The translations under genes were made by a program, and so were the position numbers. Source: Mycolicibacterium sp. TY81 (GTDB taxonomy: Bacteria > Actinomycetota > Actinomycetes > Mycobacteriales > Mycobacteriaceae). From it: a stretch of 64,000 nucleotides of DNA. A model generated the notes under the pieces. That model ran no database searches. It saw only the letters and a program-made list of their open reading frames with translations, and was not told the origin of the DNA. The stretch spans positions 186,001 through 250,000 of the forward strand of contig NZ_AP023363.1 of assembly GCF_018326285.1 (NCBI RefSeq), given 5' to 3'. This document shows positions 1 to 8,599 of the stretch, in pieces. The stretch's first letter is position 1; each line of letters begins with the position of its first letter.

Positions 1-57
1 GCGGGATCGTCACCGACACGCTCACTCGGTCTTCATCGTTGATCGTCGTCGACACGG

Positions 58-645
58 TCAGTGAACTTTCTGCTCGTTACCGGCACCGTCGAGCTGCTTG
101 CGTCGCGGTGGTGGTGCTTGGAACCCCATCGTTTCCAGTGCTTTTCGTGTGATGATTCGCTCGCCGACGACCTTTTCGTACTCGTCGCGGTACTCACCGT
201 CCGCATCGGCCAGATCACCGCCGAGTTCGGCCAGCGCCGCGGCTTCTTGCTCGCGCAGCGACGCGATCTCCTCTTCGAGGTCGTCGGTCTGTGCCTTCAA
301 CTGATCGGCGTATTGGGCCGCTAGCTGCTTTCGCTCGGCCTCATTCTGCTCTTTTACGCTGCGTCGCAGTTCTTTTGCCCGTTGATCAGCGTCGGCGAGG
401 ATCTGGGCGGCCTGCGCCGAGGCCTCGGCTCGGCGCTGTTTGGCCGCTTCGGACAGCTCACGCAGGGCTTGCTTCTTCTCTGCGCCTACGGTCTCGCGGG
501 CGTTGCGCAATTTCTCTGTGGCCGTGGCGATTTGCTCCTGGATCGGTCCCAGCGGGCCGAGGGTTGCCGAGCGGACTTCGTCGCGGCGGCGAGCCGCCGA
601 GCCCAGGCGTTCGCGGACCTTGTGCATGTAGGTGTCGATATCCAT
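58..645 (-). CDS. Coiled-coil protein, last gene of the virB4 operon
   Basis: The predicted protein has 195 residues and no recognised catalytic motif. Residues about 30-145 are almost entirely charged and alanine-rich helix with heptad character, so a long coiled coil is expected. There is no signal peptide and no membrane segment, so it is probably cytoplasmic. The ATG is preceded by AAGGAG and lies one base past the stop of the MinD-like gene, which indicates co-transcription and probable translational coupling with it. Its position behind the virB4, virB6-like and minD-like genes suggests a structural or scaffolding role in the transfer apparatus, but that is inference from context only. 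The tail (about 170-195) is basic and proline-containing. I do not recognise a named family. Confidence 0.75.
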   Translation of the reverse strand: MDIDTYMHKVRERLGSAARRRDEVRSATLGPLGPIQEQIATATEKLRNARETVGAEKKQALRELSEAAKQRRAEASAQAAQILADADQRAKELRRSVKEQNEAERKQLAAQYADQLKAQTDDLEEEIASLREQEAAALAELGGDLADADGEYRDEYEKVVGERIITRKALETMGFQAPPPRRKQLDGAGNEQKVH

Positions 646-646
646 C

Positions 647-2059
647 TCACAGCTCCTTGTCGTCGGCGCCGGCCTGCAGCTCGTGGTTGGCGACGGCTAG
701 GTCGGGCAGTTTGTCCATCAGCAGCGCTGCGGCCCGTTCGAATTGGCGGCGGGTGTCTTTGCGTAGCAGTTTCAGGTTGATTTCTCCCCCGGCCGCCAGA
801 TGCTCGTCCTGGGGAATCTCGACCAGGCAGGTCGATGGGTCGTTCCGGGTTGAAAGCTGCTGCACGAGAACGTTTTGGGTGGCTTCGACGTTGATGACGA
901 CGTCCTTACCCGGGGCGGCGTTGTTCCACAGCAGCACCGTGCGGGCGAGCAAGTTCTGGTACCGCGACTCCCGAATCAGGTCGATGGCCCGTTTGGTGGC
1001 GTCAACACTTAACGCGTTGGGCGTGGTCACGAGCACCAGGGCGTGCGCGGTCTGGATCGTCGGCCAGAACGTGGGCACTCGACGATCTGGGCTCGTATCG
1101 ATGAGGTTGACCATGTACTCGTGGTGCAGCGTCTCAAGGATCTGATGGAACTCCTTTTCATCAAGCTTGTAGTCCTGCAGGTGCTGGGCAGCCACGAGCG
1201 CCTGCAATCCAGCACTGTTGGAGTACAGCTGCACTTTGACTTCGCTGCCCGACAGGGACTGCTCGTGCTTGGCGCGCTCCTGCACCGAGCCCAGGAACAG
1301 GCGTGCGTCGGAGGTCACGGACCGGTTCTGTTCGACGGGCATGCGGCGACGCAGCGACCCGTCGGTGGCGCTGTCGAAGGCCACCGTGTCACTGACGTGG
1401 CGGTACTTGGCCAGCGTGGACCCGAGGGTGATCGTCGACGTCGACTTACCCACACCGCCTTTGAGGGAGATGACGGGCACGTTCTGGGGGTAGGCCAGCT
1501 TGCGCATGATGCGCAGCACATCGCGGTCAAATTCTTGCTCTTTGGCCGATTTTGACAGCTTGATCCCGATTTTGGCCAGGCCTCCCCGCCAGCCCTGCTT
1601 GGGACCTTCCTTTTCGGCGTTGGCTGTCGACCATGCCGAGTCGTCGGTGACCACCGCCACCGAAGCAGCTTGCTGTCGCGGCTGCCCTGTGGGTGCGGGT
1701 GCTGGGCGCTGCACGGGTGGGCCGTAGTAGCCGTCGGGGGCCGGCGGTGGGGCGTAGCCGGGGGGAACCGGCGGTGGGCCAGCCGGCCGCGGCGGCGCCT
1801 GATGGGGGCCAGGGGCGGGTGCGTGTCGTTGGGGGTCGACGCGATCCCATTGCCCGGTGTCTCCCTGCTGCGGTAGCGGCACCGGGAAGCCGGCGCGGCT
1901 GTAGTCCGCTGGCGGTTGGGCCGACGGCCACGGCACCTGGGGCTGGAACGGCGGCGGACTGGGGTCAGCGGGGCGGGGTGCTGCGGGCCAGTCAGCTGGC
2001 GGGCCCTGCGGCGCTGGTGCGGCGTGCTGGCCCTCGTACGGATCGTCGTGTTGTGTCAT
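647..2059 (-). CDS. Proline-rich MinD/ParA-type ATPase, EspI-like
   Basis: The protein has 470 residues. Residues 1-130 are dominated by proline, alanine and glutamine and look disordered. Residues about 190-450 are a MinD/ParA-type ATPase with the deviant Walker A motif KGGVGKST at 200-207. This layout, a proline-rich arm followed by a MinD-like domain, is that of the ESX-associated protein EspI and its relatives, which regulate or organise ESX secretion. The start has a strong AGGAGG ribosome site, and 28 bases separate it from the upstream virB6-like gene. Its place in a virB4 operon suggests that it positions or regulates the transfer machine at the membrane. It could alternatively be a third partition-type ATPase, but the proline-rich arm and the absence of a linked parB argue against that. 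Confidence 0.8.
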   Translation of the reverse strand: MTQHDDPYEGQHAAPAPQGPPADWPAAPRPADPSPPPFQPQVPWPSAQPPADYSRAGFPVPLPQQGDTGQWDRVDPQRHAPAPGPHQAPPRPAGPPPVPPGYAPPPAPDGYYGPPVQRPAPAPTGQPRQQAASVAVVTDDSAWSTANAEKEGPKQGWRGGLAKIGIKLSKSAKEQEFDRDVLRIMRKLAYPQNVPVISLKGGVGKSTSTITLGSTLAKYRHVSDTVAFDSATDGSLRRRMPVEQNRSVTSDARLFLGSVQERAKHEQSLSGSEVKVQLYSNSAGLQALVAAQHLQDYKLDEKEFHQILETLHHEYMVNLIDTSPDRRVPTFWPTIQTAHALVLVTTPNALSVDATKRAIDLIRESRYQNLLARTVLLWNNAAPGKDVVINVEATQNVLVQQLSTRNDPSTCLVEIPQDEHLAAGGEINLKLLRKDTRRQFERAAALLMDKLPDLAVANHELQAGADDKEL

Positions 2060-2087
2060 GGTGCCCTCCTGAAAATCGATCTATGGC

Positions 2088-4181
2088 CTAGTTGTGGAAT
2101 TCGGTGACCCAGTTACCCGCCTCGTCGCGGCCCGAGGTGAAAAGTGTTGTCCCGCTGGGCAGTAGAGCGCGCGGGTCGAGCTTTCCTTGCCACCCCATGG
2201 CGCGCATGACGATCTCCATGTACGACACTCGCGCCAGATAGGACGCTGCGGTGGCGTGGGTGCCGGGAAGGTCGAGCGCGTTTCCGCGGCGGTCGGTCAG
2301 GGTGGACACCGGTTCCCCCGAGGCGCCGTCGATGGTTACGGGGCGCAGCAGTTCGGGTTCGGAGGCCGCTGCAGTCAGCGCCTTGGCCTCATGGCGGAGG
2401 CGTTCGCGCCAATGGTGGTGACCGTTGGTTCCCGCTGCCTCGATTCGCGACTGGGGCTGGCGGGGGTCGATCGGAGTGCCGCCGGGTCCTGCCACGGTGA
2501 GCATTTGGGCGATGTCGGCCGGACCGATAGTGGCAACCCTGTGGTTGTTGTCCGCGCCGTGCTGCTGCTCGGGTGCCGCGGCGAGCCCCGGGGCCACATC
2601 GGCCTGGGCGGCGCCGGCGCGTGGCGCGCGGTGTTGGCGCCAGGGCGCCAGTCGACTCAGGATCGTCTGCACGGAGGCGGCGGCGGGCGGCGCCAACGTC
2701 TCGTTGGTTTGATCGTCGACCGTATTGACCACGGCCGCCAGTGCTGCGCTCTGGGCCGTATCGGGCACAACGCCGGGTGTTGCCGTGGCGGCAGCCATGT
2801 TGGCGGCGGCAGTTCCGCCGAGCATCATGCCGCCGGCAAGGAGTTTGTCGTTAGTCATCTTCTTGACCTGCTCGCGAGTCTGCTGGGCCCATTGCGATCC
2901 TCGTTGCCGTGCACGGGAAATCATTCGGTCGACGGCGGTGGCCTCTGGATTCAGGCCACCCGGGAAGACCAGGGACCACCACCGGGAGGGGTCGCCTTCG
3001 CGTGGGGTGGCGCCGGAGGCGGATTTGAGCAACCAGTCTTTGATCGGGCCGAATTTCTTCTCCAGGGCCCACACCAAGACGGAGAGCATGTGGTAGGCCG
3101 CGATAAGGGCTGCGAATTGCACCAGCGTCGAGTCCGAGACTGCTTGCGCGATCGCCACCGCAGCTTTTGGCCCTAGGCGGGCGACCGTCAAGATTCCTGA
3201 CGCGACGATCAGATTGGCGAGTGCCGAAACCATGAAACCGAGGAATTCGTCGAAGGGGCGGTCCTTCCAGGCAGCGACCGCAGCCCCCCAGCCAGCGGCG
3301 GCGAACCGGATGATCGCTAACACCAGGTGACTGGCAAAGGTGAGGAAGACGACGAAGGAGAACCGGACGTAGATGTACACCGGTACGAGCGCCAGGATGG
3401 TCATGACGAACGCGATGCCGACGTTTTGCGACGCCTGAACCTGATCTGGGTTCAGGCATGTCATTGGCTCACCGAGCTCGATCAGCCTCGCCCATTGTTT
3501 CGCGCAGTCCAGGGGCAGTTGAGAGCCGTAGTTCAGCATCCACGTGAGCGGGCGCAGGAAGTTGGTGAGCACCGAGTTGTCGGACCCGTTGGTGACAACA
3601 TCACCGGGCTGGTAGTGGGAGCCGTCCCCTGTGGTGGTGCTGGCGCCGGGTTGCAAGGTGACGGCTTCGACACCGGCGGCGTCGTGTTCGAAACCTCCTA
3701 GCAGCTTGACCCAGATAGTCAGAACGTTGAGCAGGCTGCCGGCCGGGTTGTAGAGCAGCGCCAGAATCAGTACGTACAAGCCCACCGAGGCGACGGTGCG
3801 TTGCACGATGCCTTTGAGGGCCTCGTCGGCGTTGCGGGCGCGGATCGTGATCATGACGACCGTCGCGAGCAGCACGACCCCCAGGAGCACTGTCGGCGAG
3901 ACGTACTCGAACAACGCGCCGGTGACGCTCGTCCAGGCTTTCTGGATCGGTTTGAGCCACGACCCTGGGTTGACCACAAAGTCGACGATCTGCGCGGCGT
4001 AGGCCGCAGGAACGATGACCAACAGGTAGACGATGTCGCTGGTGATCCAGGCGAAGAATTCGCCCGGGCCCCATCCGCCGTCGAGGAGTAGCCGGTAATG
4101 CTGAATCTTCGCGCCGTTGCGGTCGATCAGGTTCAGCGGGGCCAGGACCCAGTTAGCCCACACGATGCCGGCCTTGCACAT
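2088..4181 (-). CDS. Polytopic conjugation membrane protein, VirB6/TrbL-like
   Basis: The protein has about 697 residues. The first 400 carry roughly six to seven hydrophobic segments, including YLLVIVPAAYAAQIV near residue 40, LLGVVLLATVVMITI near 85, and three or four more between 210 and 370. A soluble tail of about 300 residues, rich in alanine and proline, follows. A polytopic core with a long cytoplasmic tail directly behind a VirB4 ATPase is the usual layout of the VirB6/TrbL-type inner-membrane channel component of actinobacterial type IV systems. The reading frame is open further upstream, but only inside the virB4 coding region. The ATG at 4181 or the GTG at 4163 (29- or 11-base overlap with virB4) is therefore the likely start. 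The family call rests on topology and position, not on a diagnostic motif. Confidence 0.7.
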   Translation of the reverse strand: MCKAGIVWANWVLAPLNLIDRNGAKIQHYRLLLDGGWGPGEFFAWITSDIVYLLVIVPAAYAAQIVDFVVNPGSWLKPIQKAWTSVTGALFEYVSPTVLLGVVLLATVVMITIRARNADEALKGIVQRTVASVGLYVLILALLYNPAGSLLNVLTIWVKLLGGFEHDAAGVEAVTLQPGASTTTGDGSHYQPGDVVTNGSDNSVLTNFLRPLTWMLNYGSQLPLDCAKQWARLIELGEPMTCLNPDQVQASQNVGIAFVMTILALVPVYIYVRFSFVVFLTFASHLVLAIIRFAAAGWGAAVAAWKDRPFDEFLGFMVSALANLIVASGILTVARLGPKAAVAIAQAVSDSTLVQFAALIAAYHMLSVLVWALEKKFGPIKDWLLKSASGATPREGDPSRWWSLVFPGGLNPEATAVDRMISRARQRGSQWAQQTREQVKKMTNDKLLAGGMMLGGTAAANMAAATATPGVVPDTAQSAALAAVVNTVDDQTNETLAPPAAASVQTILSRLAPWRQHRAPRAGAAQADVAPGLAAAPEQQHGADNNHRVATIGPADIAQMLTVAGPGGTPIDPRQPQSRIEAAGTNGHHHWRERLRHEAKALTAAASEPELLRPVTIDGASGEPVSTLTDRRGNALDLPGTHATAASYLARVSYMEIVMRAMGWQGKLDPRALLPSGTTLFTSGRDEAGNWVTEFHN

Positions 4182-7149
4182 TGGCGCGGTGTTCGTCGAC
4201 GCGCACGATCTTGTCGGCGCTGGTGTCGGCGGCTGCCGCGCGGCTTGGGATGAACGGCAGGTATGTCTGCACTTTCCCGACGGACCTGCCGTCATACCAG
4301 AGCATCTCGCCCTCGCGGCCGGGCTGCACTTTGTTCGGCTCACGCGCATCGCCTGCCAACGGGGACAGCTCGCGTGAAATCAGATTCATCGCCGTTGGTG
4401 TGGGTGTGATGTGGACCTTGCGCAGTGCTGGCACGGCATTTTCTTGGGCACGTTGACGGAACGTTCCGCGTTTGGTGACCAGATCAAGGCCATCGCCGAG
4501 ATGCTGCACCGCCTGGGTGCTCACCATCACGATGTTTTTGAACTTGCGGCCTTTGAGATTCGTGTCGGACAGGATGTTGCGCTTGATGATGGGCGCGTTG
4601 ACGGAGTGCGCTTCGTCAACTCCGAAAAGATTGACCAAGGCGGACCGGTCGAAGTAGTACTTGGCCAGGGCAGCGATGGTGGTAAATGCCGCGGTGGCGA
4701 TACGGCCACTGATCGGGGTTTCGGTTTCGCCTTCACGCAGTGCGAATTGGCGGGTGTTGAACACCACGAAGCGTGAACGATCTGCCCGAAACGCCGGGAG
4801 GTCTATGACATTTCCGGTATCGATGTCGACCGGGTCCAGGAGGCACGCGGCCTCGGGCAGACCTTTGATCGAGTTGAATGCGCGCCGCAGGCGCCTCGCG
4901 GTCTCATCGCTCTGTACGGCGATGTGCTCGAACACCTGACGGGTCGTGCGCAGACCTGGTGCGGAGGTTACTGGGCTGTGGTGCACTTCCCGGTAGGCCG
5001 GCGTGACCACCATCGCGAGCCGTTCGTATTCATCGGTGTTCAGTTCCACGCCCAACAGGGGGCACCACGTGTCCAGCCATGCGATGGTCGCCTCATTCGG
5101 CGGGAGGCACTTGAGCAGATCGAGCGATACATGACTGTTGGCCAGGTCGACGATCACAGTGTCGCGGTCTGGGAATTGCCCTGCGAACACCTCCATTTCG
5201 CCGGTGGGATCGAGTAACCAGACAATGCCGAAAAGGTCGTACACCGCGGCGGCGATGGATTTGAAGAACATCGACTTGCCGACGCCTTGCTCGCCGAAAA
5301 CCAGGATCGAGCCGTCCCCCACGGCGGTGGGGTTGATCAAGTCGGTGTACACGACTTGGCCGAGACTGTTCTCCATGTTCACCCCGATCGGCCAGCCGAA
5401 CGGGTCGCCCAGGGTTTGGCGGCGCAGCGGCAGGCAAGCGCCGATTAGCGCCGGTGTCGCGCTGAGTCTGCTGTCGTCGATCACGGGTCCTGCTGTCGTG
5501 CAGGGAAGCATCTTCTGCCACAGCTCAACTTGTGATCCCACGTAACGGTAGAGCTGGAAGCCGTCGTCACTATCGTCATCGGAAGCTGCCATGGTGTCGA
5601 TCAGCTTTTGGACGTTCTGTTCAAGGGTGTGGTAGTTGGCCGCGCCGAAAACGAAAGACGTGTGCACATGTGCCCACACATTCTCACCAATGACGAACGG
5701 GTAGAGGTTCCGGAGTTGGGCATCGTTGTCCGCGTACTCGGTCGCATCGAATTCCGACTGCGACAGTGCCGCGTCATCGGAGTCGTTCCGCCGCTGAGCT
5801 TTTCCGAAGTCCTTCGCGATCTCGTTCGACGTCTTCTGCTCGAACGTGATTCGCATGACCACATCGGCGTCTAGACCGTGGAAGCCGTCCACCAGCCCCG
5901 TCATCTTCTGGATGGCGTAGGAACCCTGCACCGACGGGCCAGAGGCCACGGTCAGTATGGCCTGGTATGTGGTGTAGCCGTCAGGAAAATCCGTAGTGCG
6001 GCGGCCTGGGTTGTGCACGGCGATGCTGCCTTCTCGCCGCAGAGACCGGTATCGGTGCACGATCCCATCGCGGAAAATCCGACGAAGCCGATCGATGCGG
6101 CCGCCTGACTGCTCAGCACAGCGAGCTATGAACATGTCCGCCAGTGCGTCGGCCTCGTGTCCTGTGGTGATGGTGACGAGCGGGAAGTTGTTGTTGCCCC
6201 GCTTCATTGTCTGGACCTGGTTGCGGCCGGGCAGATGCGGAACGGTGGCGCCGCTCAATCCCAGCGAGCCTGCGCGCTCCCACATCCATTCCAGGTCCTC
6301 TGGATTAGTTCGGACTGGTCTGATTTCCCGGGGGATGGCCTCCCATATCCGACGCTCGCGCGTCTGGACCTCGTCCATTCCGACGCCCGCCTGGCTGTTA
6401 GCTAAACCGGCTGTATCGAGCCATTTTTCGAAGAGATTGAGGTCTGCCGAGCCGATCTTGAGTTCAAGCCAGAACGGCCGTTCGTAGCTGTTGAGCACAC
6501 CCGACTTGTACATATTGTTGAACTGGGTGAGCCCTTCGAATGCTCCCTTGTAGCGATCTTGTTCGTACCGAGCCCACTCGGGGACGTGGTCGATGCAGCG
6601 CCGCGTCAGCGTTTCCGCCGGGACCTTAACCTTGACGCCTCGTAGGTAAACCTCTTTGATGAAGCCGAGGCTGGCTAGCTTTCCGAGCAGGCGTGCGTTT
6701 CCTTGTTGCGCGCCTCCGACAGAGTCGGTGTCGTGGCTGTTGAAGTTGATGCCTTCCACGAGGTAGTTCACGGATACATCGCCGTTTTTCAGAATGACGA
6801 CATTTCCCTGTCTAGCCGAAATCGGGTCTGGCCATTTCCAGTTGTTTGACCATTCCGGGTCCTTGAGGCGCCGGCGTAGAAGTCCCAACTGTGTTCCTTC
6901 CCTCAATGCAATACCAGGGCGGTGCGGTGCCATTGCTGTCAGCCAGCGCGCCGTTAACAGCGCGACGGCAGCCAGCGCGGCTGCGGCGATGCTGCCGACG
7001 AGCGTTTGATCCAGATTCACCGCGACGACGAGTAAAAGGACCGCGCTCAGTGCTGCGGCGCCAGTTATCACTCCGACACGTATGCCCAGGATCGACCACA
7101 CGTAAGGCTCTCGCCGCCCACGGACTGTGAACAACCACACGCGGCGCAT
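4153..7149 (-). CDS. virB4: VirB4-type conjugation ATPase
   Basis: This is a protein of about 998 residues from the ATG at 7149, which has a good GGAAGG site six bases upstream. A GTG at 7191 in the same frame would add 14 residues. Two hydrophobic segments lie near residues 20-80, as in actinobacterial membrane-anchored VirB4/TraC-like proteins. The Walker A motif GEQGVGKS is near residue 622 and the Walker B motif LFGVDEAHS is near 843, in the FtsK-HerA fold expected for VirB4. The enzyme powers substrate transport or assembly in type IV secretion at the cytoplasmic face of the membrane. The virB6-like, MinD-like and coiled-coil genes follow on the same strand with short spacing or overlaps. 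The length agrees with other mycobacterial plasmid VirB4 proteins. Confidence 0.88.
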   Translation of the reverse strand: MRRVWLFTVRGRREPYVWSILGIRVGVITGAAALSAVLLLVVAVNLDQTLVGSIAAAALAAVALLTARWLTAMAPHRPGIALREGTQLGLLRRRLKDPEWSNNWKWPDPISARQGNVVILKNGDVSVNYLVEGINFNSHDTDSVGGAQQGNARLLGKLASLGFIKEVYLRGVKVKVPAETLTRRCIDHVPEWARYEQDRYKGAFEGLTQFNNMYKSGVLNSYERPFWLELKIGSADLNLFEKWLDTAGLANSQAGVGMDEVQTRERRIWEAIPREIRPVRTNPEDLEWMWERAGSLGLSGATVPHLPGRNQVQTMKRGNNNFPLVTITTGHEADALADMFIARCAEQSGGRIDRLRRIFRDGIVHRYRSLRREGSIAVHNPGRRTTDFPDGYTTYQAILTVASGPSVQGSYAIQKMTGLVDGFHGLDADVVMRITFEQKTSNEIAKDFGKAQRRNDSDDAALSQSEFDATEYADNDAQLRNLYPFVIGENVWAHVHTSFVFGAANYHTLEQNVQKLIDTMAASDDDSDDGFQLYRYVGSQVELWQKMLPCTTAGPVIDDSRLSATPALIGACLPLRRQTLGDPFGWPIGVNMENSLGQVVYTDLINPTAVGDGSILVFGEQGVGKSMFFKSIAAAVYDLFGIVWLLDPTGEMEVFAGQFPDRDTVIVDLANSHVSLDLLKCLPPNEATIAWLDTWCPLLGVELNTDEYERLAMVVTPAYREVHHSPVTSAPGLRTTRQVFEHIAVQSDETARRLRRAFNSIKGLPEAACLLDPVDIDTGNVIDLPAFRADRSRFVVFNTRQFALREGETETPISGRIATAAFTTIAALAKYYFDRSALVNLFGVDEAHSVNAPIIKRNILSDTNLKGRKFKNIVMVSTQAVQHLGDGLDLVTKRGTFRQRAQENAVPALRKVHITPTPTAMNLISRELSPLAGDAREPNKVQPGREGEMLWYDGRSVGKVQTYLPFIPSRAAAADTSADKIVRVDEHRANVQGRHRVG

Positions 7150-7203
7150 CCAGTTCCTTCCCGTCGCACTCGGTACAAATAATCGTCGCACGCGGTTCGG
7201 GGT

Positions 7204-7217
7204 ACTTGTCCGCTTAA
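7204..7217 (-). promoter_or_regulatory. 14-bp inverted repeat, virB4 side
   Basis: The plus-strand sequence is ACTTGTCCGCTTAA. It is the exact reverse complement of 7768-7781 and lies about 55 bases upstream of the virB4 ATG. Each copy faces its own gene in the same orientation, as expected for an operator or promoter element shared by the two divergent units. Confidence 0.45.
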
Positions 7218-7522
7218 GTCGGCTGGCTGGGTAGTGACTTGTGAAATTTCTCGTGCCGCCGCGCTCGCGGCTGGGTTAGCTCCGGGATGTCTGCGCTTCT
7301 AGATTCTTGCGCTGCGGCGGGCGGCGCTAATCCGTCCCGGCTGGGATGATTCCGTGTTATGCCTGCGTGGCGTCCTGGCGCCAGTTGTGCGCGTTGCGCC
7401 TGTGTTCACGTTTCCGGATTCTGCGTCGAGTGTGCCGTTGTTGTGCGCTTCTTCGCTGGTCAATCGGCGTCGGCTTGAGACTTCGGTAAGTGCGGCCTGG
7501 TGGTGATATTTCCCAGCTCTGC

Positions 7523-7717
7523 GCCCAAATAGTGACCCATCTATACGGGTCTCCGCACCGGGTTTAGGCGGCCCAATTGTCGCCCCGGTACTGTCGTTCC
7601 AGCTCAGCCGGTGGCATGCACTCAAAACGCTCCCGCCTGCATGTTTTGCGAATTCCCGCGCCACTTTGGGGGTCACTTTGGCCCCAATTGTGACTTAGCT
7701 CGCGGCCCAATTATCAC
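7523..7717. repeat. Degenerate short repeats built on GCCCAAT
   Basis: Four related copies occur at 7523-7536 (GCCCAAATAGTGAC), 7571-7584 (GCCCAATTGTCGCC), 7681-7694 (GCCCCAATTGTGAC) and 7705-7717 (GCCCAATTATCAC). A repeated CACTTTGG also lies between them. The spacing is irregular. These may be protein-binding repeats. The match is by eye and the copies are degenerate. Confidence 0.35.
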
Positions 7718-7767
7718 TTCATGGCCGCCCCAACGGTGCCTTCGCTGCCCAGTTCGGGCCATGCCCA

Positions 7768-7781
7768 TTAAGCGGACAAGT
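7768..7781 (+). promoter_or_regulatory. 14-bp inverted repeat, plus-strand gene side
   Basis: The sequence TTAAGCGGACAAGT is the exact reverse complement of 7204-7217 and lies 69 bases upstream of the probable start at 7850. A shorter version of the same element, GTCCGCTTAAG, occurs at 28960-28970, just upstream of another transfer-region gene. Confidence 0.45.
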
Positions 7782-7849
7782 TGGGTTTCTCGGCCCTTAG
7801 AATCACTGGTAGCCGGCCGTCGGCGGGCCCTTGATCAGGAGTGTTTCTT

Positions 7850-8599
7850 TTGGAGGCATACCTCTACTCTCAGCACCTCGGTGATACGCCTCTACTTCTC
7901 ACCGAGGCGCTGATTGATATCTCCGATCTGGCAAGTCGCGGTGTGCTCGACCAGAACAGCTCGGTATGGATTAGCGCCCATTCCCCTAAGCCGGATATGT
8001 GGATGCTCACGGAGCGGTCGAGTTACGCCTACATTCACCAAGCCCGGACACCGGGATTTGTCAGGGTCAATAAATCAGGCATCCGTTGGGCAACGGATTG
8101 GGATTCAACGCTTGGCAATGCGGCCTTGACCTTGGCGGCGAAAGAAATCACGGTTTCCGATGAAGATGACGTCAATATCACGTTGATTGTGAAACATCGT
8201 GTTCAGGGTCAATCGGTGACAATCATTAAGCCCGATGGGACCAAGGGGAAGCTCACCGGTGGGTGCTACACGTTTGGTGGCTTCACTGTGATTGACCTAC
8301 TTTCTTATGAGTCCCGTCCCCTGCGTGAAGCCGACAGCTACGAGCGCAATCATGCGAATCACATGGGCGCTCATCACATCCTGCGCAGCGTTCCCAAGAA
8401 CAAGCGTCGTGAACTTTCCAGGTATATCGACGCGATGCGATTTCCTATCAGCGATCAAGAATTGGCGGCATTGCAAGATGTTCACTTGCAGATGCGCAGC
8501 ATCTCAGCGAACTTCGTGAGCAATCTGCGCGCTCGCTTCGCCGAACGAGGCGCACCCGACGATCTTCTATCGGGCGGCCAGGTGGTCACTGATGGATAA
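7850..8599 (+). CDS. Hypothetical protein, 249 residues
   Basis: The frame is open from a GTG at 7841, but that codon overlaps the AGGAG ribosome site at 7837-7841. The TTG at 7850, eight bases after the site, is therefore the better start. The protein has no signal peptide and no clear membrane segment. It looks like a mixed alpha/beta soluble protein with a charged C-terminal helix. I do not recognise the family. The size is similar to the ESX chaperone EspG, but I see no EspG motifs. It ends 14 bases inside the convergent tcpC-like gene. GC content and codon use are lower than in the flanking transfer genes. Its promoter region carries the 14-bp repeat also found upstream of virB4, which suggests co-regulation with the transfer genes. 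Confidence 0.7.
   Translation: MEAYLYSQHLGDTPLLLTEALIDISDLASRGVLDQNSSVWISAHSPKPDMWMLTERSSYAYIHQARTPGFVRVNKSGIRWATDWDSTLGNAALTLAAKEITVSDEDDVNITLIVKHRVQGQSVTIIKPDGTKGKLTGGCYTFGGFTVIDLLSYESRPLREADSYERNHANHMGAHHILRSVPKNKRRELSRYIDAMRFPISDQELAALQDVHLQMRSISANFVSNLRARFAERGAPDDLLSGGQVVTDG

Larger units (their letters stand above)
7150..7849. other. Noncoding region between virB4 and an outward plus-strand gene
   Basis: This 700-base stretch separates two divergently transcribed genes and must hold their promoters. I see no convincing gene. A minus-strand frame at 7299-7676 has low-complexity translation and no ribosome site. The region contains a perfect 14-bp inverted repeat (7204-7217 and 7768-7781) and a set of short degenerate repeats built on GCCCAAT. 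It could also hold cis-acting transfer sequences, but there is no relaxase next to it to support an oriT. Confidence 0.6.

Noticed and set aside
1..57. Start of a further minus-strand gene at the window edge (GTG at 25)
   Set aside because: Only eight codons are visible and no ribosome site can be judged.
7299..7676. Minus-strand open frame of 125 codons upstream of virB4
   Set aside because: Low-complexity translation, no ribosome site and overlap with the repeat region; unlikely to be a gene.
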